Source: Planctomycetota bacterium
Lineage (GTDB): Bacteria; Planctomycetota; Planctomycetia; Gemmatales; Gemmataceae
Reading direction: 5' to 3'
Assembly: GCA_016872595.1 (NCBI GenBank)
Contig: VGZJ01000017.1
Coordinates: 1 to 42,939, forward strand
DNA: 42,939 nucleotides
Of the stretch, positions 7,145-19,101 are shown piece by piece; within the stretch, counting starts at the first letter, position 1, and each line of letters opens with the position of its first letter. Made by a program: the position numbers and the translations under genes. A model generated the notes under the pieces. That model was not told where the DNA came from. It was given only the letters and a program-made list of their open reading frames with translations, and did not search any database.

Positions 7145-8494
7145 TTATCCGGAGACGACGGCCCCCGCGTCGCGGCACAGGTCGGCGGCGCGCTCCGGGG
7201 TCGGCGCTTCGGCGATGACGCGCACCACCGGCTCCGTGTTGCTGCCGCGGACGTGCAGCCACCAATCGGGGCCGTCGAGCCGCAGGCCGTCGGTGCGGTC
7301 GGCGCGCGCGCCGGACCACTTCGCTTCGAGCGCCGCGAACGCAGACGCGAGGCGCTCGCGCGGCACGGTGAACTTGGTCTTGAGCATCGCGTACTGCGGC
7401 AGCTCGGCCACGAGTTGCGACAGCGGCTTGCGCTCCTCGGCCATCAGGCTCAGGATCAGCGCCATGCCGACGAACGGGTCGCGCACCCAGCCGATGCGCG
7501 GGTCGATGACGCCGCCGTTGCCCTCGCCGCCGATGACCGCGCTTGCGCTACGCATCAGCGCGACGACGTTCGCTTCGCCCACCGCGGCGCGGAGGAACTG
7601 GCACCCGGCGGCGCGGGCGATGTCTTCGTTCATGCGCGACGTGGACATGTTCACGACCACCGCGCCCGCCTGCTGCCGAAGCCGGTACTTCACGGCGAGC
7701 GCGAGCGTGCATTCTTCGCTCACACAGGTGCCGGTTTCGTCGATGAGCGCGAGCCGGTCGGAGTCGGGGTCGAGGACGAACCCGACGGCGCACTCGTGCT
7801 GCTTCACCCACGGGGCCACGTCGCCGAGGTGCGCGGGAATCGGCTCGGGCTCGTGAACAAACAGCCCCGTCGGTTCGCAGGCGTTGGCGATCACGTCGCA
7901 CCCGAGGTCGGCGAGCAGGGCCAGTCCCAGCGGGCCGCCCGCGCCGGCGTTGGCGTCGAGCAGGACGCGGAAGCGCTGGCCGGCGACTGCGGCAACACTG
8001 ACCGTGTCGAGGACCGCGCGGGCGTGGTCCGCGCCCGCGTCCGGCGGGACGCGCGTGCCACCGGTGCCGTCCCACCCGGCGCGCGCGAACGCGCCGCTCT
8101 CGTACAACCCGCGGATCACCGCGCCGGCGTCCGCGGGGAGAACGGCCCCGTCCGCGCCGAACATCTTCAGCCCGTTCCACGGCGCGGGGTTGTGGCTCGC
8201 GGTGATTTGGATGCCGCCGGCGGCGTTCAACTGGCGCACGGCGAACCCGCACGTCGGGGTCGGCGCGATGCCGATGTCGTCCACGGTACAGCCCGCGCCG
8301 AGTAGCCCCGCGAGGACCGCGTGACGCAGCATCTCGCCGCTGGGCCGCCCGTCGCGCGACAGGATGACGCGCTGACCGGCGACCGTGGAGCCGAACGCGG
8401 CGGCGAACCGCGCGGCGACTTCCGGCGTCAGCCCCGCGCCGACGATCCCGCGAATGCCGGACACGGACACGATCAGATCGGACGGCACCGCCAT
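7145..8494 (-). CDS. Phosphohexomutase (phosphoglucosamine/phosphomannomutase family)
   Basis: A 449-aa alpha-D-phosphohexomutase with all four signatures. The N-terminal VSGIRG is followed by the sugar-recognition SRDGRPSG, the phosphoserine loop TASHNPAPWNGLKM, the metal site DPDSDRLALID, the sugar loop GGEGNGGVIDP and the phosphate loop RGSNTEPVVRVIAEA. GlmM, ManB and Pgm activities cannot be separated reliably by motifs. GlmM (glucosamine-6-P to glucosamine-1-P, for cell envelope precursors) is a fair guess. The ATG at 8494 with GGGGAA upstream is preferred over the track start (8518). It is the last gene of the minus-strand run glgP-nadC-birA-mutase, 117 bp after birA. Confidence 0.9.
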   Translation of the reverse strand: MAVPSDLIVSVSGIRGIVGAGLTPEVAARFAAAFGSTVAGQRVILSRDGRPSGEMLRHAVLAGLLGAGCTVDDIGIAPTPTCGFAVRQLNAAGGIQITASHNPAPWNGLKMFGADGAVLPADAGAVIRGLYESGAFARAGWDGTGGTRVPPDAGADHARAVLDTVSVAAVAGQRFRVLLDANAGAGGPLGLALLADLGCDVIANACEPTGLFVHEPEPIPAHLGDVAPWVKQHECAVGFVLDPDSDRLALIDETGTCVSEECTLALAVKYRLRQQAGAVVVNMSTSRMNEDIARAAGCQFLRAAVGEANVVALMRSASAVIGGEGNGGVIDPRIGWVRDPFVGMALILSLMAEERKPLSQLVAELPQYAMLKTKFTVPRERLASAFAALEAKWSGARADRTDGLRLDGPDWWLHVRGSNTEPVVRVIAEAPTPERAADLCRDAGAVVSG

Positions 8495-8517
8495 GTACGA
8501 TTCCCCAAGAGTAGGCA

Positions 8518-8584
8518 ACGCGCTCCGCGAGTTGCTGGTTCGTTTGGTCTTGCGACCTCAGATACGGTCCTTCGCGGAGCGCGT
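8518..8584. repeat. 13-bp inverted repeat between birA and the mutase gene
   Basis: ACGCGCTCCGCGA (8518-8530) and TCGCGGAGCGCGT (8572-8584) are perfect inverted copies separated by 41 nt. They lie in the 117-bp gap between birA and the mutase, so they could act as an RNA hairpin that attenuates or processes the message. Confidence 0.5.
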
Positions 8585-8611
8585 GAGATGCTGCCCTGCG
8601 AGTGCGTTACT

Positions 8612-9409
8612 TTACTGCGCGCGGATGTGGGCGACGCTCTCCGGGGCGACGACGTGAACGAACCCGTCGCTGTTCTCGACTTCGAGGCCGTCGAACGCCA
8701 TGTCGCGGAGCCGGCCGGTTGTGACCGCGCCGCCGGGGTGTTCGATCAACACTTGGCGACCGAGTAGCCCGACGCGCCACTTCCAGTCGGCTTCCACCGC
8801 GACGCGCTCGCCGTTCAGCAGGCGCGCGTATTCGGCGTCGAGCTTGCGGATCACGATGCCGGCCGCGGTGCGGGGGTCGATCAGCCCGCCGCCCACGGTG
8901 CTCAGAGAGGTCGCGTCGGGCAGGTTCGCGGCTGCGAACTCGTCCGCGGTTTGGGTGAGGTTCAGCCCGACGCCGGCGACGGCGGTGACGGCGTCCCCGC
9001 GCCCGCTCTGCTCGATCAGGATGCCGCACACCTTCTTGCCGCGGATCAGCAGATCGTTGGGCCATTTGATGCGGGCCTGCGCGCCGGTCAGTGCGAGAAC
9101 CGCGTCCGCGACCGCGACCGCGGCCCACGCCGTCAGCACGACCGGGCGACACAGCTCCGGCGGCGGGCGCAGCACGACCGACATGAGCAGCGAGCTACCG
9201 GGGCGGCTCTGCCACACGCGCCCGTGTTGCCCGCGCCCGGCGGTCTGTTGGTCCGCGATCAGAACGAGGCCGTCCGTTTCTGCTTCGGCGTCGTCCTCGT
9301 TCGCGAGACGCGCGGCGTGCGTGTTGGTGCTGTCGAGCTCGTCGAACACCAGCACGCGCCGGCCGACGCGCTCGGTGTCGAAGTACCACGTTTCGCGCGG
9401 GGTGAACAT
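8612..9409 (-). CDS. birA: Biotin--[acetyl-CoA-carboxylase] ligase
   Basis: A 265-aa biotin protein ligase that activates biotin as biotinyl-AMP and attaches it to the carboxylase carrier lysine. Signatures are in order: FDELDSTNTHAARLA, the biotin loop TAGRGQHGRVWQSRPG, LLMSVVLRP, the KWPNDLLIRGKKVCGIL core and VAGVGLNL, then a small C-terminal domain. There is no N-terminal helix-turn-helix, so it is the monofunctional type and not a BirA repressor. It lies 35 bp downstream of nadC on the same strand. Confidence 0.94.
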   Translation of the reverse strand: MFTPRETWYFDTERVGRRVLVFDELDSTNTHAARLANEDDAEAETDGLVLIADQQTAGRGQHGRVWQSRPGSSLLMSVVLRPPPELCRPVVLTAWAAVAVADAVLALTGAQARIKWPNDLLIRGKKVCGILIEQSGRGDAVTAVAGVGLNLTQTADEFAAANLPDATSLSTVGGGLIDPRTAAGIVIRKLDAEYARLLNGERVAVEADWKWRVGLLGRQVLIEHPGGAVTTGRLRDMAFDGLEVENSDGFVHVVAPESVAHIRAQ

Positions 9410-9444
9410 GTCTCGGCGAGCGGCCGGGTTGATCCCGGCCCTGT

Positions 9445-10311
9445 TTAGGAGAGGTAATCCAACCCGATATCCAGCGCGGGCGCGGAGTGAGTCAGCGCGC
9501 CGACGCTGACGCGGTCCACGCCGGTCGCGGCGATGTCGCGCACCGTCGTCAGGTTCACGCCGCCGGACGCTTCGAGCAACACGCCCGGCGCGACCGCGTC
9601 CCGCCGCGCGACCGCGGCGCGGAGCTGGTCGAGACTCATGTTGTCGAGCAGTACGATATCGGCGCGAACGGCGAGCGCGACTTCGAGTTGGTCGAGCGTG
9701 TCAACTTCCACTTCGACCGGCAGGCCGGCGTTGCCGGCGAAGGCGCGCGCGGCTTCTACCGCGCGGCGCACGTCGCCGCCGATGCCCGCGAGGTGGTTGT
9801 CTTTGATCAGGATTCCGTCGTAGAGGCCGACGCGGTGGTTGGTGCCCCCGCCGGCGCGCACCGCGTACTTCTCCAAGAGCCGCCAGCCGGGAGTCGTCTT
9901 GCGCGTGTCGAGCACCCGCGCGCGGAACCCGCCGGCGGCATCGACGAACTTGCGCGTTAGGCTCGCGACCCCGCTCAGTCGCTGGAGGAAGTTGAGCGCG
10001 GTGCGCTCGGCCGCGAGGACCGCGCGGAGCGGGCCGCCGACGGTGGCGAGAACGGTTCCCCGCGCGGTCGCCGTGCCGTCCGGCACAGCCGGCGTGAACG
10101 CGAGCGCCGCGCTCACGGCGTGACAGACGCGCTCCGCGACCGGCAACCCGGCGACGACGCCCGCGCCGCGCGCGACGAACGCCGCGCGAGCCGTGGTCGA
10201 TTCCGGGATGGTAGCGAGGCTGGTGCGGTCGCCGCCGGTGCCGAGGTCTTCAGACAGCGCGAGCGCGATCAGTGTGTCGGCCGCGCCCGCTTCTGCGGGG
10301 GAGAGTGTCAT
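9445..10311 (-). CDS. nadC: Nicotinate-nucleotide pyrophosphorylase (carboxylating)
   Basis: A 288-aa quinolinate phosphoribosyltransferase in de novo NAD synthesis. Motifs include ALSEDLGTGGDRTS at the N-terminus, ERTALNFLQRLSGVASLT, LDTRKTTPGWRLLEKYAV, GGGTNHRVGLYDGILIKDNH and EVEVDTLDQLEVAL. The track's 763-aa ORF is this gene plus a shadow frame of glgP. The true start is the ATG at 10311, where the family N-terminus (MTLSPAEAGAADTLIALAL) begins. It lies 35 bp downstream of glgP. Confidence 0.94.
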   Translation of the reverse strand: MTLSPAEAGAADTLIALALSEDLGTGGDRTSLATIPESTTARAAFVARGAGVVAGLPVAERVCHAVSAALAFTPAVPDGTATARGTVLATVGGPLRAVLAAERTALNFLQRLSGVASLTRKFVDAAGGFRARVLDTRKTTPGWRLLEKYAVRAGGGTNHRVGLYDGILIKDNHLAGIGGDVRRAVEAARAFAGNAGLPVEVEVDTLDQLEVALAVRADIVLLDNMSLDQLRAAVARRDAVAPGVLLEASGGVNLTTVRDIAATGVDRVSVGALTHSAPALDIGLDYLS

Positions 10312-10346
10312 GGGGCTGTTGTACGGGGTCGCGCCTTCGCAGCGAC

Positions 10347-12908
10347 CTATCCCCACGTGACGAGCGCGGTCTCGAACAGGTGCGGCAGGTTGGCGTGCTT
10401 GGGGAGCACGCGGACGCTGAACCCGAACTGGCCGCTGGTGCGGCACGGGAGCGCGCCCGCGAATGCGGTGCCGTCGCCGTTGGTGTCGCCGGTGGGGGCG
10501 AGTGCGAGCGCCTGCGGTTCGGCGAGGTCGCCCATCGCGTCCAGTACGCCGTGGCACAATTGCACTTCCACGTCGTCCGGCTTGAACGGCCCCAAGAGTA
10601 CGCGCACCTTCACGGGGAACGTGCCCCCGACGCGCATCAGTTCGTTGGTGGGCGCGTCCACCGCGGTCACGCGGACTTGGTGCCAGTCGGCCGTGACGCG
10701 CCGCCGCCACCCGGCCAGTTCCTTCGCCCCGTTCAGCCCGTCGCCGGTGAGGGCCGCGGCCCGGCGCGCGCTCGGCACGTAGCACCGCTCCGCGTACTCC
10801 TCGACCATGCGGTTGGTGTTGAACACCGGGACCAACGTCATGATCGAGCGCTTCATGCGGCGGATCCACTCGCGCGGCAGCCCGCCGGCGTCGCGCTTGT
10901 AGAACGTCGGCGCGATGTCCTGTTCGATTAGGTCGAGCAGCGCGCGGCTCTCGACTTCGTCCTGATACGCGAGGTCCGTGTACTCTTCGCCCGCGCCGAT
11001 GGCCCAGCCGTTGTCGCCGTCGTACCCTTCGACCCACCAGCCGTCGAGGATCGACAGGTTCAGCCCGCCGTTGCCGCACACCTTCATCCCGCTGGTACCG
11101 CTGGCCTCCAGCGGGCGGCGCGGGTTGTTCAGCCACACGTCGCACCCCTGCACGAGGTACCGCGCGACGTTCATGTCGTAGTCCTCGATGAACACGACGC
11201 GCTTGCGCAGGTCGGGCTTGCGCGACTGCTGCACGACGCGCTGGATCAACTCCTTGCCGCCGCGGTCCTGCGGGTGGGCCTTGCCCGCGAAGATGAGCTG
11301 GACCGGCCGGTCCTTGTGGTTCAACAGGTTGACGATGCGCTCGAAGTTGCGGAACGCGAGGTCGCCGCGCTTGTAAGTGGCGAACCGGCGCGCGAACCCG
11401 ATGGTCAGCGCGTCCGGGTCGAGCACCTCGTCGGCCCCGTCCACCTCCGAGGGGGGCGACCCGCGGCGCTTGAGCTGCGCCTTCAGCCGCATCCGGGCCA
11501 TCGCTACCAGCCGCTCGCGGCTGCGCTCGTGCGTGCGCCACAGCTCGCCGTCCGGGATCTGCTCGACGCGCTTCCAAATGGCGAAGTCGGTGGGCCGCGC
11601 CTCCCACTGGATGCCGAGGTAGCGGTCGTACAGTTGCGCCATTTCCGGCGCGAGCCAGCTCTGCGTGTGAACGCCGTTGGTGATGCTCGTGATCGGCACC
11701 TCCGCGGCCGGCAGTTCGGGCCACAGGTCCTTCCACATCTTGCGCGACACGCTCCCGTGCAGCGCGCTCACCCCGTTGGAGACGTTCGCGAGCTTGAGCG
11801 CCAGCACCGTCATGCTGAACAGTTCGGCCTCGTTGGTGGGCTGGTGCCGGCCGAGCGCGGCCATGGCCGCGCGGTCCACGCCCAGCTTCGCCATGTAGTC
11901 GCCGAGGTACTGCTCCATCATGTGCATCGGGAAGGCGTCATTGCCGGCGGGCACCGGCGTGTGGGTCGTAAAGCACGTCCCGGCCTTCACCGCTTCGAGC
12001 GCACTGGCGAAATCGAGCTTCTGTTCCTCGATGAGCAGGCGGATGCGCTCCAGCCCGGTGAACGCGGCGTGCCCCTCGTTCATGTGGCACACGGTCGGCA
12101 TGCGCCCGAGCGCCTTCAGCGCGCGGATGCCGCCAATGCCGAGGACGATTTCTTGCTGGATGCGCGTGTGCAGGTCGCCGCCGTAGAGTTGCGACGAGAT
12201 GGCGCGGTCCGCGGGCGCGTTCTGCGGAATATTGGCGTCGAGCAGGAACAGCGGCACGCGGCCCACCTGAATGTGCCACACGCGCAGGGCTAGCTCGCGC
12301 CCCGGCAGCGGCACCGTCACGATGACGGGCTTGTTGTGCGCGTCCAGTTCCGGCACGAGCGGGAGCGTGAAGAAGTCGTTCTCCGGGTAGCGCTCCTGCT
12401 GCCACCCGTCCACGTTCAGGTACTGGCGGAAGTAGCCCTCGCGGTACATGAGGCTGATGCCGACGAGCGGGATGCCGAGGTCGCTGGCGCTCTTCAGGTG
12501 GTCGCCGGCCAGCACGCCCAAGCCGCCGGAGTACACCGGCACGCTCTCGTGAATGCCGAACTCGGCGCTAAAGTACGCGACGCGCTCGCCGGCTTCCGCC
12601 GCGAACGTCTCTTGGAACCACGTCGGGGCTTTGAGGTAGTGGTCGAGCGCCGCGGCGACGCGGTCCATGTGCGCGAGGAACCCGTCGTCTTCGACGAGTT
12701 GCTCGTAGCGGCTCTGGTCGGTGGCCCCCAGCAGCCGGATGGGGCTGTGGTCGAGCGCCTCAAACAGGTCCGGATTGACGCGACGGAACAGCGCGACGGC
12801 GTCGGCGTTCCAGCACCACCACAGGTTGTAGGCGAGCGTTTGGAGCGGTTTGAGCCGGTCGGGCAGGCACGGCAGAACTGTGAACGGACGGACGGAACGA
12901 CCGGGCAT
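10347..12908 (-). CDS. glgP: Alpha-glucan phosphorylase (GT35)
   Basis: An 853-aa phosphorylase of the shorter bacterial/archaeal type that releases glucose 1-phosphate from glycogen-like glucan. The N-terminal region (LAYNLWWCWNADAVALFRRV) is the DUF3417-like start of this subfamily. ITNGVHTQSWLAPEM and VWLNNPRRPLEASGTSGMK, followed by GNGGLNLSILDGWWVEGYDG, form the catalytic and PLP-binding core, including the Lys of SGMK. The C-terminal about 120 residues are an accessory beta domain. It is the first gene of the minus-strand run. No other glycogen gene is in the window. Confidence 0.95.
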   Translation of the reverse strand: MPGRSVRPFTVLPCLPDRLKPLQTLAYNLWWCWNADAVALFRRVNPDLFEALDHSPIRLLGATDQSRYEQLVEDDGFLAHMDRVAAALDHYLKAPTWFQETFAAEAGERVAYFSAEFGIHESVPVYSGGLGVLAGDHLKSASDLGIPLVGISLMYREGYFRQYLNVDGWQQERYPENDFFTLPLVPELDAHNKPVIVTVPLPGRELALRVWHIQVGRVPLFLLDANIPQNAPADRAISSQLYGGDLHTRIQQEIVLGIGGIRALKALGRMPTVCHMNEGHAAFTGLERIRLLIEEQKLDFASALEAVKAGTCFTTHTPVPAGNDAFPMHMMEQYLGDYMAKLGVDRAAMAALGRHQPTNEAELFSMTVLALKLANVSNGVSALHGSVSRKMWKDLWPELPAAEVPITSITNGVHTQSWLAPEMAQLYDRYLGIQWEARPTDFAIWKRVEQIPDGELWRTHERSRERLVAMARMRLKAQLKRRGSPPSEVDGADEVLDPDALTIGFARRFATYKRGDLAFRNFERIVNLLNHKDRPVQLIFAGKAHPQDRGGKELIQRVVQQSRKPDLRKRVVFIEDYDMNVARYLVQGCDVWLNNPRRPLEASGTSGMKVCGNGGLNLSILDGWWVEGYDGDNGWAIGAGEEYTDLAYQDEVESRALLDLIEQDIAPTFYKRDAGGLPREWIRRMKRSIMTLVPVFNTNRMVEEYAERCYVPSARRAAALTGDGLNGAKELAGWRRRVTADWHQVRVTAVDAPTNELMRVGGTFPVKVRVLLGPFKPDDVEVQLCHGVLDAMGDLAEPQALALAPTGDTNGDGTAFAGALPCRTSGQFGFSVRVLPKHANLPHLFETALVTWG

Positions 12909-13473
12909 TCGGGCATCCTCTGCCGAGGGGGATGAGGGGCGGCGAGAGAGGCAACAGCCACCCGGACACGGGCTAATCTAGGCAAACGGGGTGGTGGGGT
13001 CAATTCGAGGTGCGTCGTTCGCGCCCGTGGAGAAGAAGTGCGACCGCGGCGCGAAATCCGCGTCTGCCTCGCGAACGCGGGCTCAATCCGGCGTGGGCGC
13101 TCGTGGCGCGGCGAAAGTCGCGGGTACGACGCCGGTGGAAATGCGAGTCCTTCCTTCACCGCCCTTGAAGTCGCCATGTTCCGTCGCATCCCCTCCCGTC
13201 GCTGCGAACTGATGGGCAAGGCGGGATTCCGGCAGCTTGGCGCTGGGAAGCCCTCACGTTCGGCTCCGTTCAGATGCCCCCGAACGGTGCGTTACCCACT
13301 GTGGGCACCGTGCCCGGTAACGCACCGATGGAACTCTTCGTCGGCGTCGAGAACGGCAGGACCGTCTGGAAACTCGGACCGAAACCCACGTAGTCACATC
13401 ACAGCGCCCATACGCACAGCGCCATTCACGAATACTGAACGGGCGCTCGCACGCTATCCACAGGTATTTCCGT
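12909..13473. other. Intergenic stretch with possible decayed coding sequence
   Basis: No convincing complete gene is seen in these 565 bp. The first about 80 bp should hold the glgP promoter. In frame 2 on the plus strand, the sequence up to a TAG at 13391-13393 reads as a protein-like tail (MPPNGALPTVGTVPGNAP...VENGRTVWKLGPKPT). It lacks a good start, so it may be the end of a lost gene. Track ORFs here differ from one another and look like shadows. Confidence 0.4.
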
Positions 13474-14200
13474 ATGACCCCCTTTCCCGTACAGGTTCTC
13501 GACACTTGCCTTGTGTTGAGCCTGTGCGCCTGCGCGACAAACGGATTCGTTGACGCTCCAATACCGCAGCAACTGCCCGAAATCGTGCGCGTGATGCGGG
13601 ACGGAGATAAGGGGCCGTGCGGTGCGCGTGCCGGCCGGGTGACGGCCGAGACACAAGATAGTGTCACGGTCGAGTTCTATGAGCGCTACACCGAGTGGAC
13701 CGTGGACACCGATGAGCAGCGCCGGCCCGTTCGGAAGCGGACGTACATTTATCCCGCGCTCACCCCGCAGGAGTTGAAGTTGCGCGGTCCCATAGCAGAG
13801 GCTAAGCTGCCCGAACGTGTCGGCCGCGCGTCGCACCTCATCATGCTCGGTTGAACCCCTCTGGTTAGAGGCGGCGAAATTCCCGGGATTTCGCCGCCTC
13901 TAACCAGAGGGGTTCAACCGAGCACACTTCTTTGAGACGGCCGATGTCGGGGTTGAAGTCGCTTTCAAGGGCAAGGACATAACGATTGGCAAGCTGACGC
14001 CCGGTTCGCCGCTCACAAAGTACGGCATCAAAGAGGGCGACATCAAAACGCGCATCAACGACAAGGAAACCAAGACTGCGAACGACCTGCGGCGCGAGTT
14101 GCGGTACTCGTTGGCGCTGGAAGCGGGCATCTTCCACATCACCCGCGGCGACCAGAAACTCACACGCATCGTCTACTTCACGAACGAGCTCGAGAGGTGA
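13474..14200 (+). pseudogene. PDZ-like-domain protein gene split by a palindromic insert
   Basis: The 5' part (13474-13854) encodes 126 residues with a hydrophobic N-terminus (VLDTCLVLSLCACA, signal or lipoprotein-like) and then a polar region (DSVTVEFYERYTEWTVDTDE). After the palindrome, frame 2 resumes with FFETADVGVEVAFKGKDITI and a PDZ-like module (GKLTPGSPLTKYGIKEGDIK, ITRGDQKLTRIVYF) to a TGA at 14198-14200. The two halves are offset by one frame, and removing 82 bp (palindrome plus one base) would join them into one protein of about 215 aa. The 5' ORF could still make a truncated protein. The original function is unknown; PDZ modules bind peptides, often in periplasmic proteins. Confidence 0.65.
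13844..13924. repeat. Perfect 36-bp inverted repeat with 9-nt loop
   Basis: The arm at 13844-13879 (starting TGCTCGGTTGAACCCC) is repeated exactly in reverse complement at 13889-13924 around TTCCCGGGA. The 81-bp structure sits inside the PDZ-like gene and brings an in-frame TGA at 13852. A perfect stem this long is unlike ordinary terminators and suggests a miniature transposable element or palindromic repeat. No obvious target-site duplication is visible. Confidence 0.85.
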
Positions 14201-14216
14201 CCGCCCTTCGCTTCGC

Positions 14217-14807
<591 letters not shown>

Positions 14808-15038
14808 GCGTCGCTCTCAGTAAGGTCGGTGTACGGACAGGCCGGGTACGGGCGCGAATCGCGCGGGGGGCGAGCGTGTACCACGGTAGCGACTGTTCTA
14901 TCGCAGTGGCCGCGACTCCGGCACCGTCGCGGGTAAGCTCAGCGCCGTCGGCCTGCCAGCGTGTGATCCGGTTCCGTGTCGCGCCCGCCGTTCGCCGCAG
15001 CGTACCGCGCGGGGGTCGCGCGCACTACCCCAACGCGC

Positions 15039-15518
15039 TCACACCTTGCGGCGGTAGTGGGCCTCCATGAACTGGTGCCACGTGCCGTCTTCGGCGCGGT
15101 ACCGCGACGACAGTACGCGGTGATCGGGCGAAAGGAACTCGATGGTGTCCTGATACTTCGCGGTCTTGGTCGGGTCCGCGAAGCTCGGCCCCTCGGCGTC
15201 GAGCACGAGTTTGTTGCCGCTCGCGTCCATGGTACCCTCGTACACCCACATGTGCGTCATCATCGAGCCGATGAAGGTGCCGAGGTACTTGCCCTTCGCC
15301 GGGTCGAAGCCGAGCGTCATCACGGTGGCCGCGGGCGCGCCGTCCGCGCCGGGCATCGTGCCGAAGCACTGCACCCACACGTTGAGCGAGCGCACCGACT
15401 CGGTGCCGGTGTGGACTACGGGCGGCTGGTCCGGGCCGTTCGGCGCGTTCATCTCCCATGCCCACTCGCCCACGAGCCGCTCCAGCCACTTGTGTTCCGC
15501 CTGCGGGTGCGCGTTCAT
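15039..15518 (-). CDS. DUF1579-family protein
   Basis: A 159-aa cytoplasmic protein (no signal peptide) matching the DUF1579 pattern: an opening HKWLERLVGEWAWE, central GTESVRSLNVWVQ, MTLGFDPAKGKYLGTFIGSM, and DTIEFLSPDHRVLSSRY near the end. The fold is probably a lipocalin-like beta barrel. No biochemical role is established. The IS element begins 88 bp upstream of it, so its promoter region may have been altered by that insertion. Confidence 0.85.
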   Translation of the reverse strand: MNAHPQAEHKWLERLVGEWAWEMNAPNGPDQPPVVHTGTESVRSLNVWVQCFGTMPGADGAPAATVMTLGFDPAKGKYLGTFIGSMMTHMWVYEGTMDASGNKLVLDAEGPSFADPTKTAKYQDTIEFLSPDHRVLSSRYRAEDGTWHQFMEAHYRRKV

Positions 15519-15605
15519 GTGTCACCTGCTGGGTTCGGGCGAAGGCGGGACTGTACGCCCGGCGCGGCGCGAACGCGAGGTCAGTCGCACGCGCCGGACA
15601 GTAGA

Positions 15606-17120
15606 GGGTGCAGGACACGTTTTGCGAACCGGTAGCGGTTGGGGTACAAGGGAGGATGGGAAACCACTTCCGGAGTCGACCCCAAGTGTAAGGCAGGACA
15701 GCCCATGGCGAAACGCAAACCATCACCCGAGCAACTCGCTGCCGTGAAGGAACTCGCCAAGCAGTGGGGCAAACTCATCGCTCGGAACGCCTACGGCAGC
15801 GACGGGCCGACTCTCGATACCGACTTCGACGAGATGGAGCAGATCGCCGCCGCCGCCACGGCCGGGCTGGTCGAAGGCACCCTCGAGCACCTCACCCAAC
15901 AGCACGCACAACGACTGCCCGGCGAGCTACCCTGTCCCACCTGCCAAAAGCTCTGCGGTGTCGAACGCCGGCCGCGCCAGGTCGTCGCACGCGGAGCCAC
16001 CGTCACGCTCCAGGAACCCGTCGCACACGGCAACGCCTGTCGGCGGGACTTTTCCCCCCAGAGGCCTCACCTGCGACTTGATTCCCACGGGTACCGTCCG
16101 TCCGTGCTCGCCAAGGTCGTTCTCGTCGGGGCCACGCTCCCGTCGTTCGAGTTGGCCGCCAGGGCCCTCCGGCTCCTGGCCGATGTCTCGATCAGTGGCC
16201 GCCACGTCGGACGGCTGACCGAGGCCATCGGGTCGGAACTGGTTGTCGAACGGGACAGGCAAGCCGAAGCCCGCCGCACGCGGAAGCTCGCCGCTTGTGT
16301 TCCCAACCCGCCCTCGGTCGTTGCGGTCGAGGTGGATGGCGGTCGATACCAGCGGCGAGCGGAAGGGCTCGGGTGCGGGGCACGCGACCCGCACTGGCGT
16401 GAGGACAAGGTGGCCTGTCTGGTGACGCTGTCGAGCAGCACCCGCGAGGTCGACCCACAACCCGAGCCGCGAGCGTGCTTCCTGGACCGCAGGCACGTCC
16501 GGGACACGACGCAGTGCCCGCGCGGCGAGCAATCCCAGTCAGCCGACGAGGGCACCCCGAGTGTATCGGAATCCAAGCCGGAAGGCGGTGGTTCGCGGGC
16601 TACGTCGCGGTGGTGGACTTCGTCCACGTATTGGGTTACGTGTGGCAAGCGGCGAGCGTGGTCGTTGGTAGCGAGGCGGAACAGTGGGCTCGTTACGCGA
16701 AGTGGACGCGCGGTTGCTGGCAGGGTCGCGTGTCGGAGGTGCTGATCGAACTGGATCACGAGCAGGAGCGACTGGGTCGAGTCCCCGAGGATGCGGCGGC
16801 GGCCGACCCGCGTGTGGTGCTGGAACGGGTGCGCGGGTATCGGAGGAACAACGTAGACCGGATGAAGTACCCGGAGTACCGGCGGCGTGGTCTGCCGGTG
16901 ACGAGTTCGTGGGTGGAGTCACTGATCGAGGAGATCAACTACCGGGTCAAGGGGACGGAAAAGTTCTGGAACGAGTCCGGGGCGGAAAGTGTCCTCCAAG
17001 TTCGGGCGGCTGTGCTGAGCGAGGACGACCGACTCGCCAAGCACCTCGACGCCCGACCGGGTTCAGCTTTCCGCAGACCGATCAACTAGGCTGCTTGATT
17101 GCAAACCCGGTCCTACACCC
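15606..17120 (+). mobile_element. ISKra4-like insertion sequence (defective)
   Basis: The element is about 1.5 kb, bounded by imperfect terminal inverted repeats. The left end (GGGTGCAGGACACGTTTTGCGA, 15606-15627) matches the reverse complement of the right end (17099-17120) at 17 of 22 positions. It encloses one frameshifted ISKra4-type transposase gene. No clear target-site duplication was found. It separates the DUF1579 gene from selB. Confidence 0.7.
15705..17089 (+). pseudogene. ISKra4-family transposase, frameshifted
   Basis: The 5' half, from the ATG at 15705 in frame 0, carries the zinc-finger-like CPTCQKLC, then ACRRDFSPQRPHLRLDSHGY and the DDE-type core segment VVAVEVDGGRYQRR. After CFLDRRHVRDTTQ (about 16525) homology is lost in this frame. 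It resumes in frame 2 at RRWFAGYVAVVDFVHVLGYV and runs through the conserved RRRGLPVTSSWVESLIEEIN and RAAVLSEDDRLAKHL to the TAG ending at 17089. At least one indel at about 16525-16590, probably with some lost sequence, inactivates it. The family call rests on these conserved blocks. Confidence 0.82.
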
Positions 17121-17164
17121 GACGGTAGAATAGCCCGACACGCGCCGCCCACCCGGAACCCGCC

Positions 17165-19090
<1,926 letters not shown>

Positions 19091-19101
19091 CGGTCACATA
19101 T

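Noticed and set aside
9445-11736. 763-aa ORF as a single long gene
   Set aside because: Only the part from 10311 down is nadC. The rest is an Arg/Ala-rich shadow antisense-frame reading within the glgP gene.
13852-13924. UGA followed by a strong hairpin, resembling a SECIS element, in a genome with selB
   Set aside because: The UGA lies inside the left arm of a perfect 36-bp palindrome, the downstream frame hits another stop (TGA), and the real continuation of the protein is in a different frame. The structure fits an insertion, not a SECIS.
13900-14169. Minus-strand ORFs over the PDZ-like segment (13865-14137, 13900-14169)
   Set aside because: The plus strand encodes a coherent PDZ-like module over the same bases; the minus ORFs have no recognisable features.
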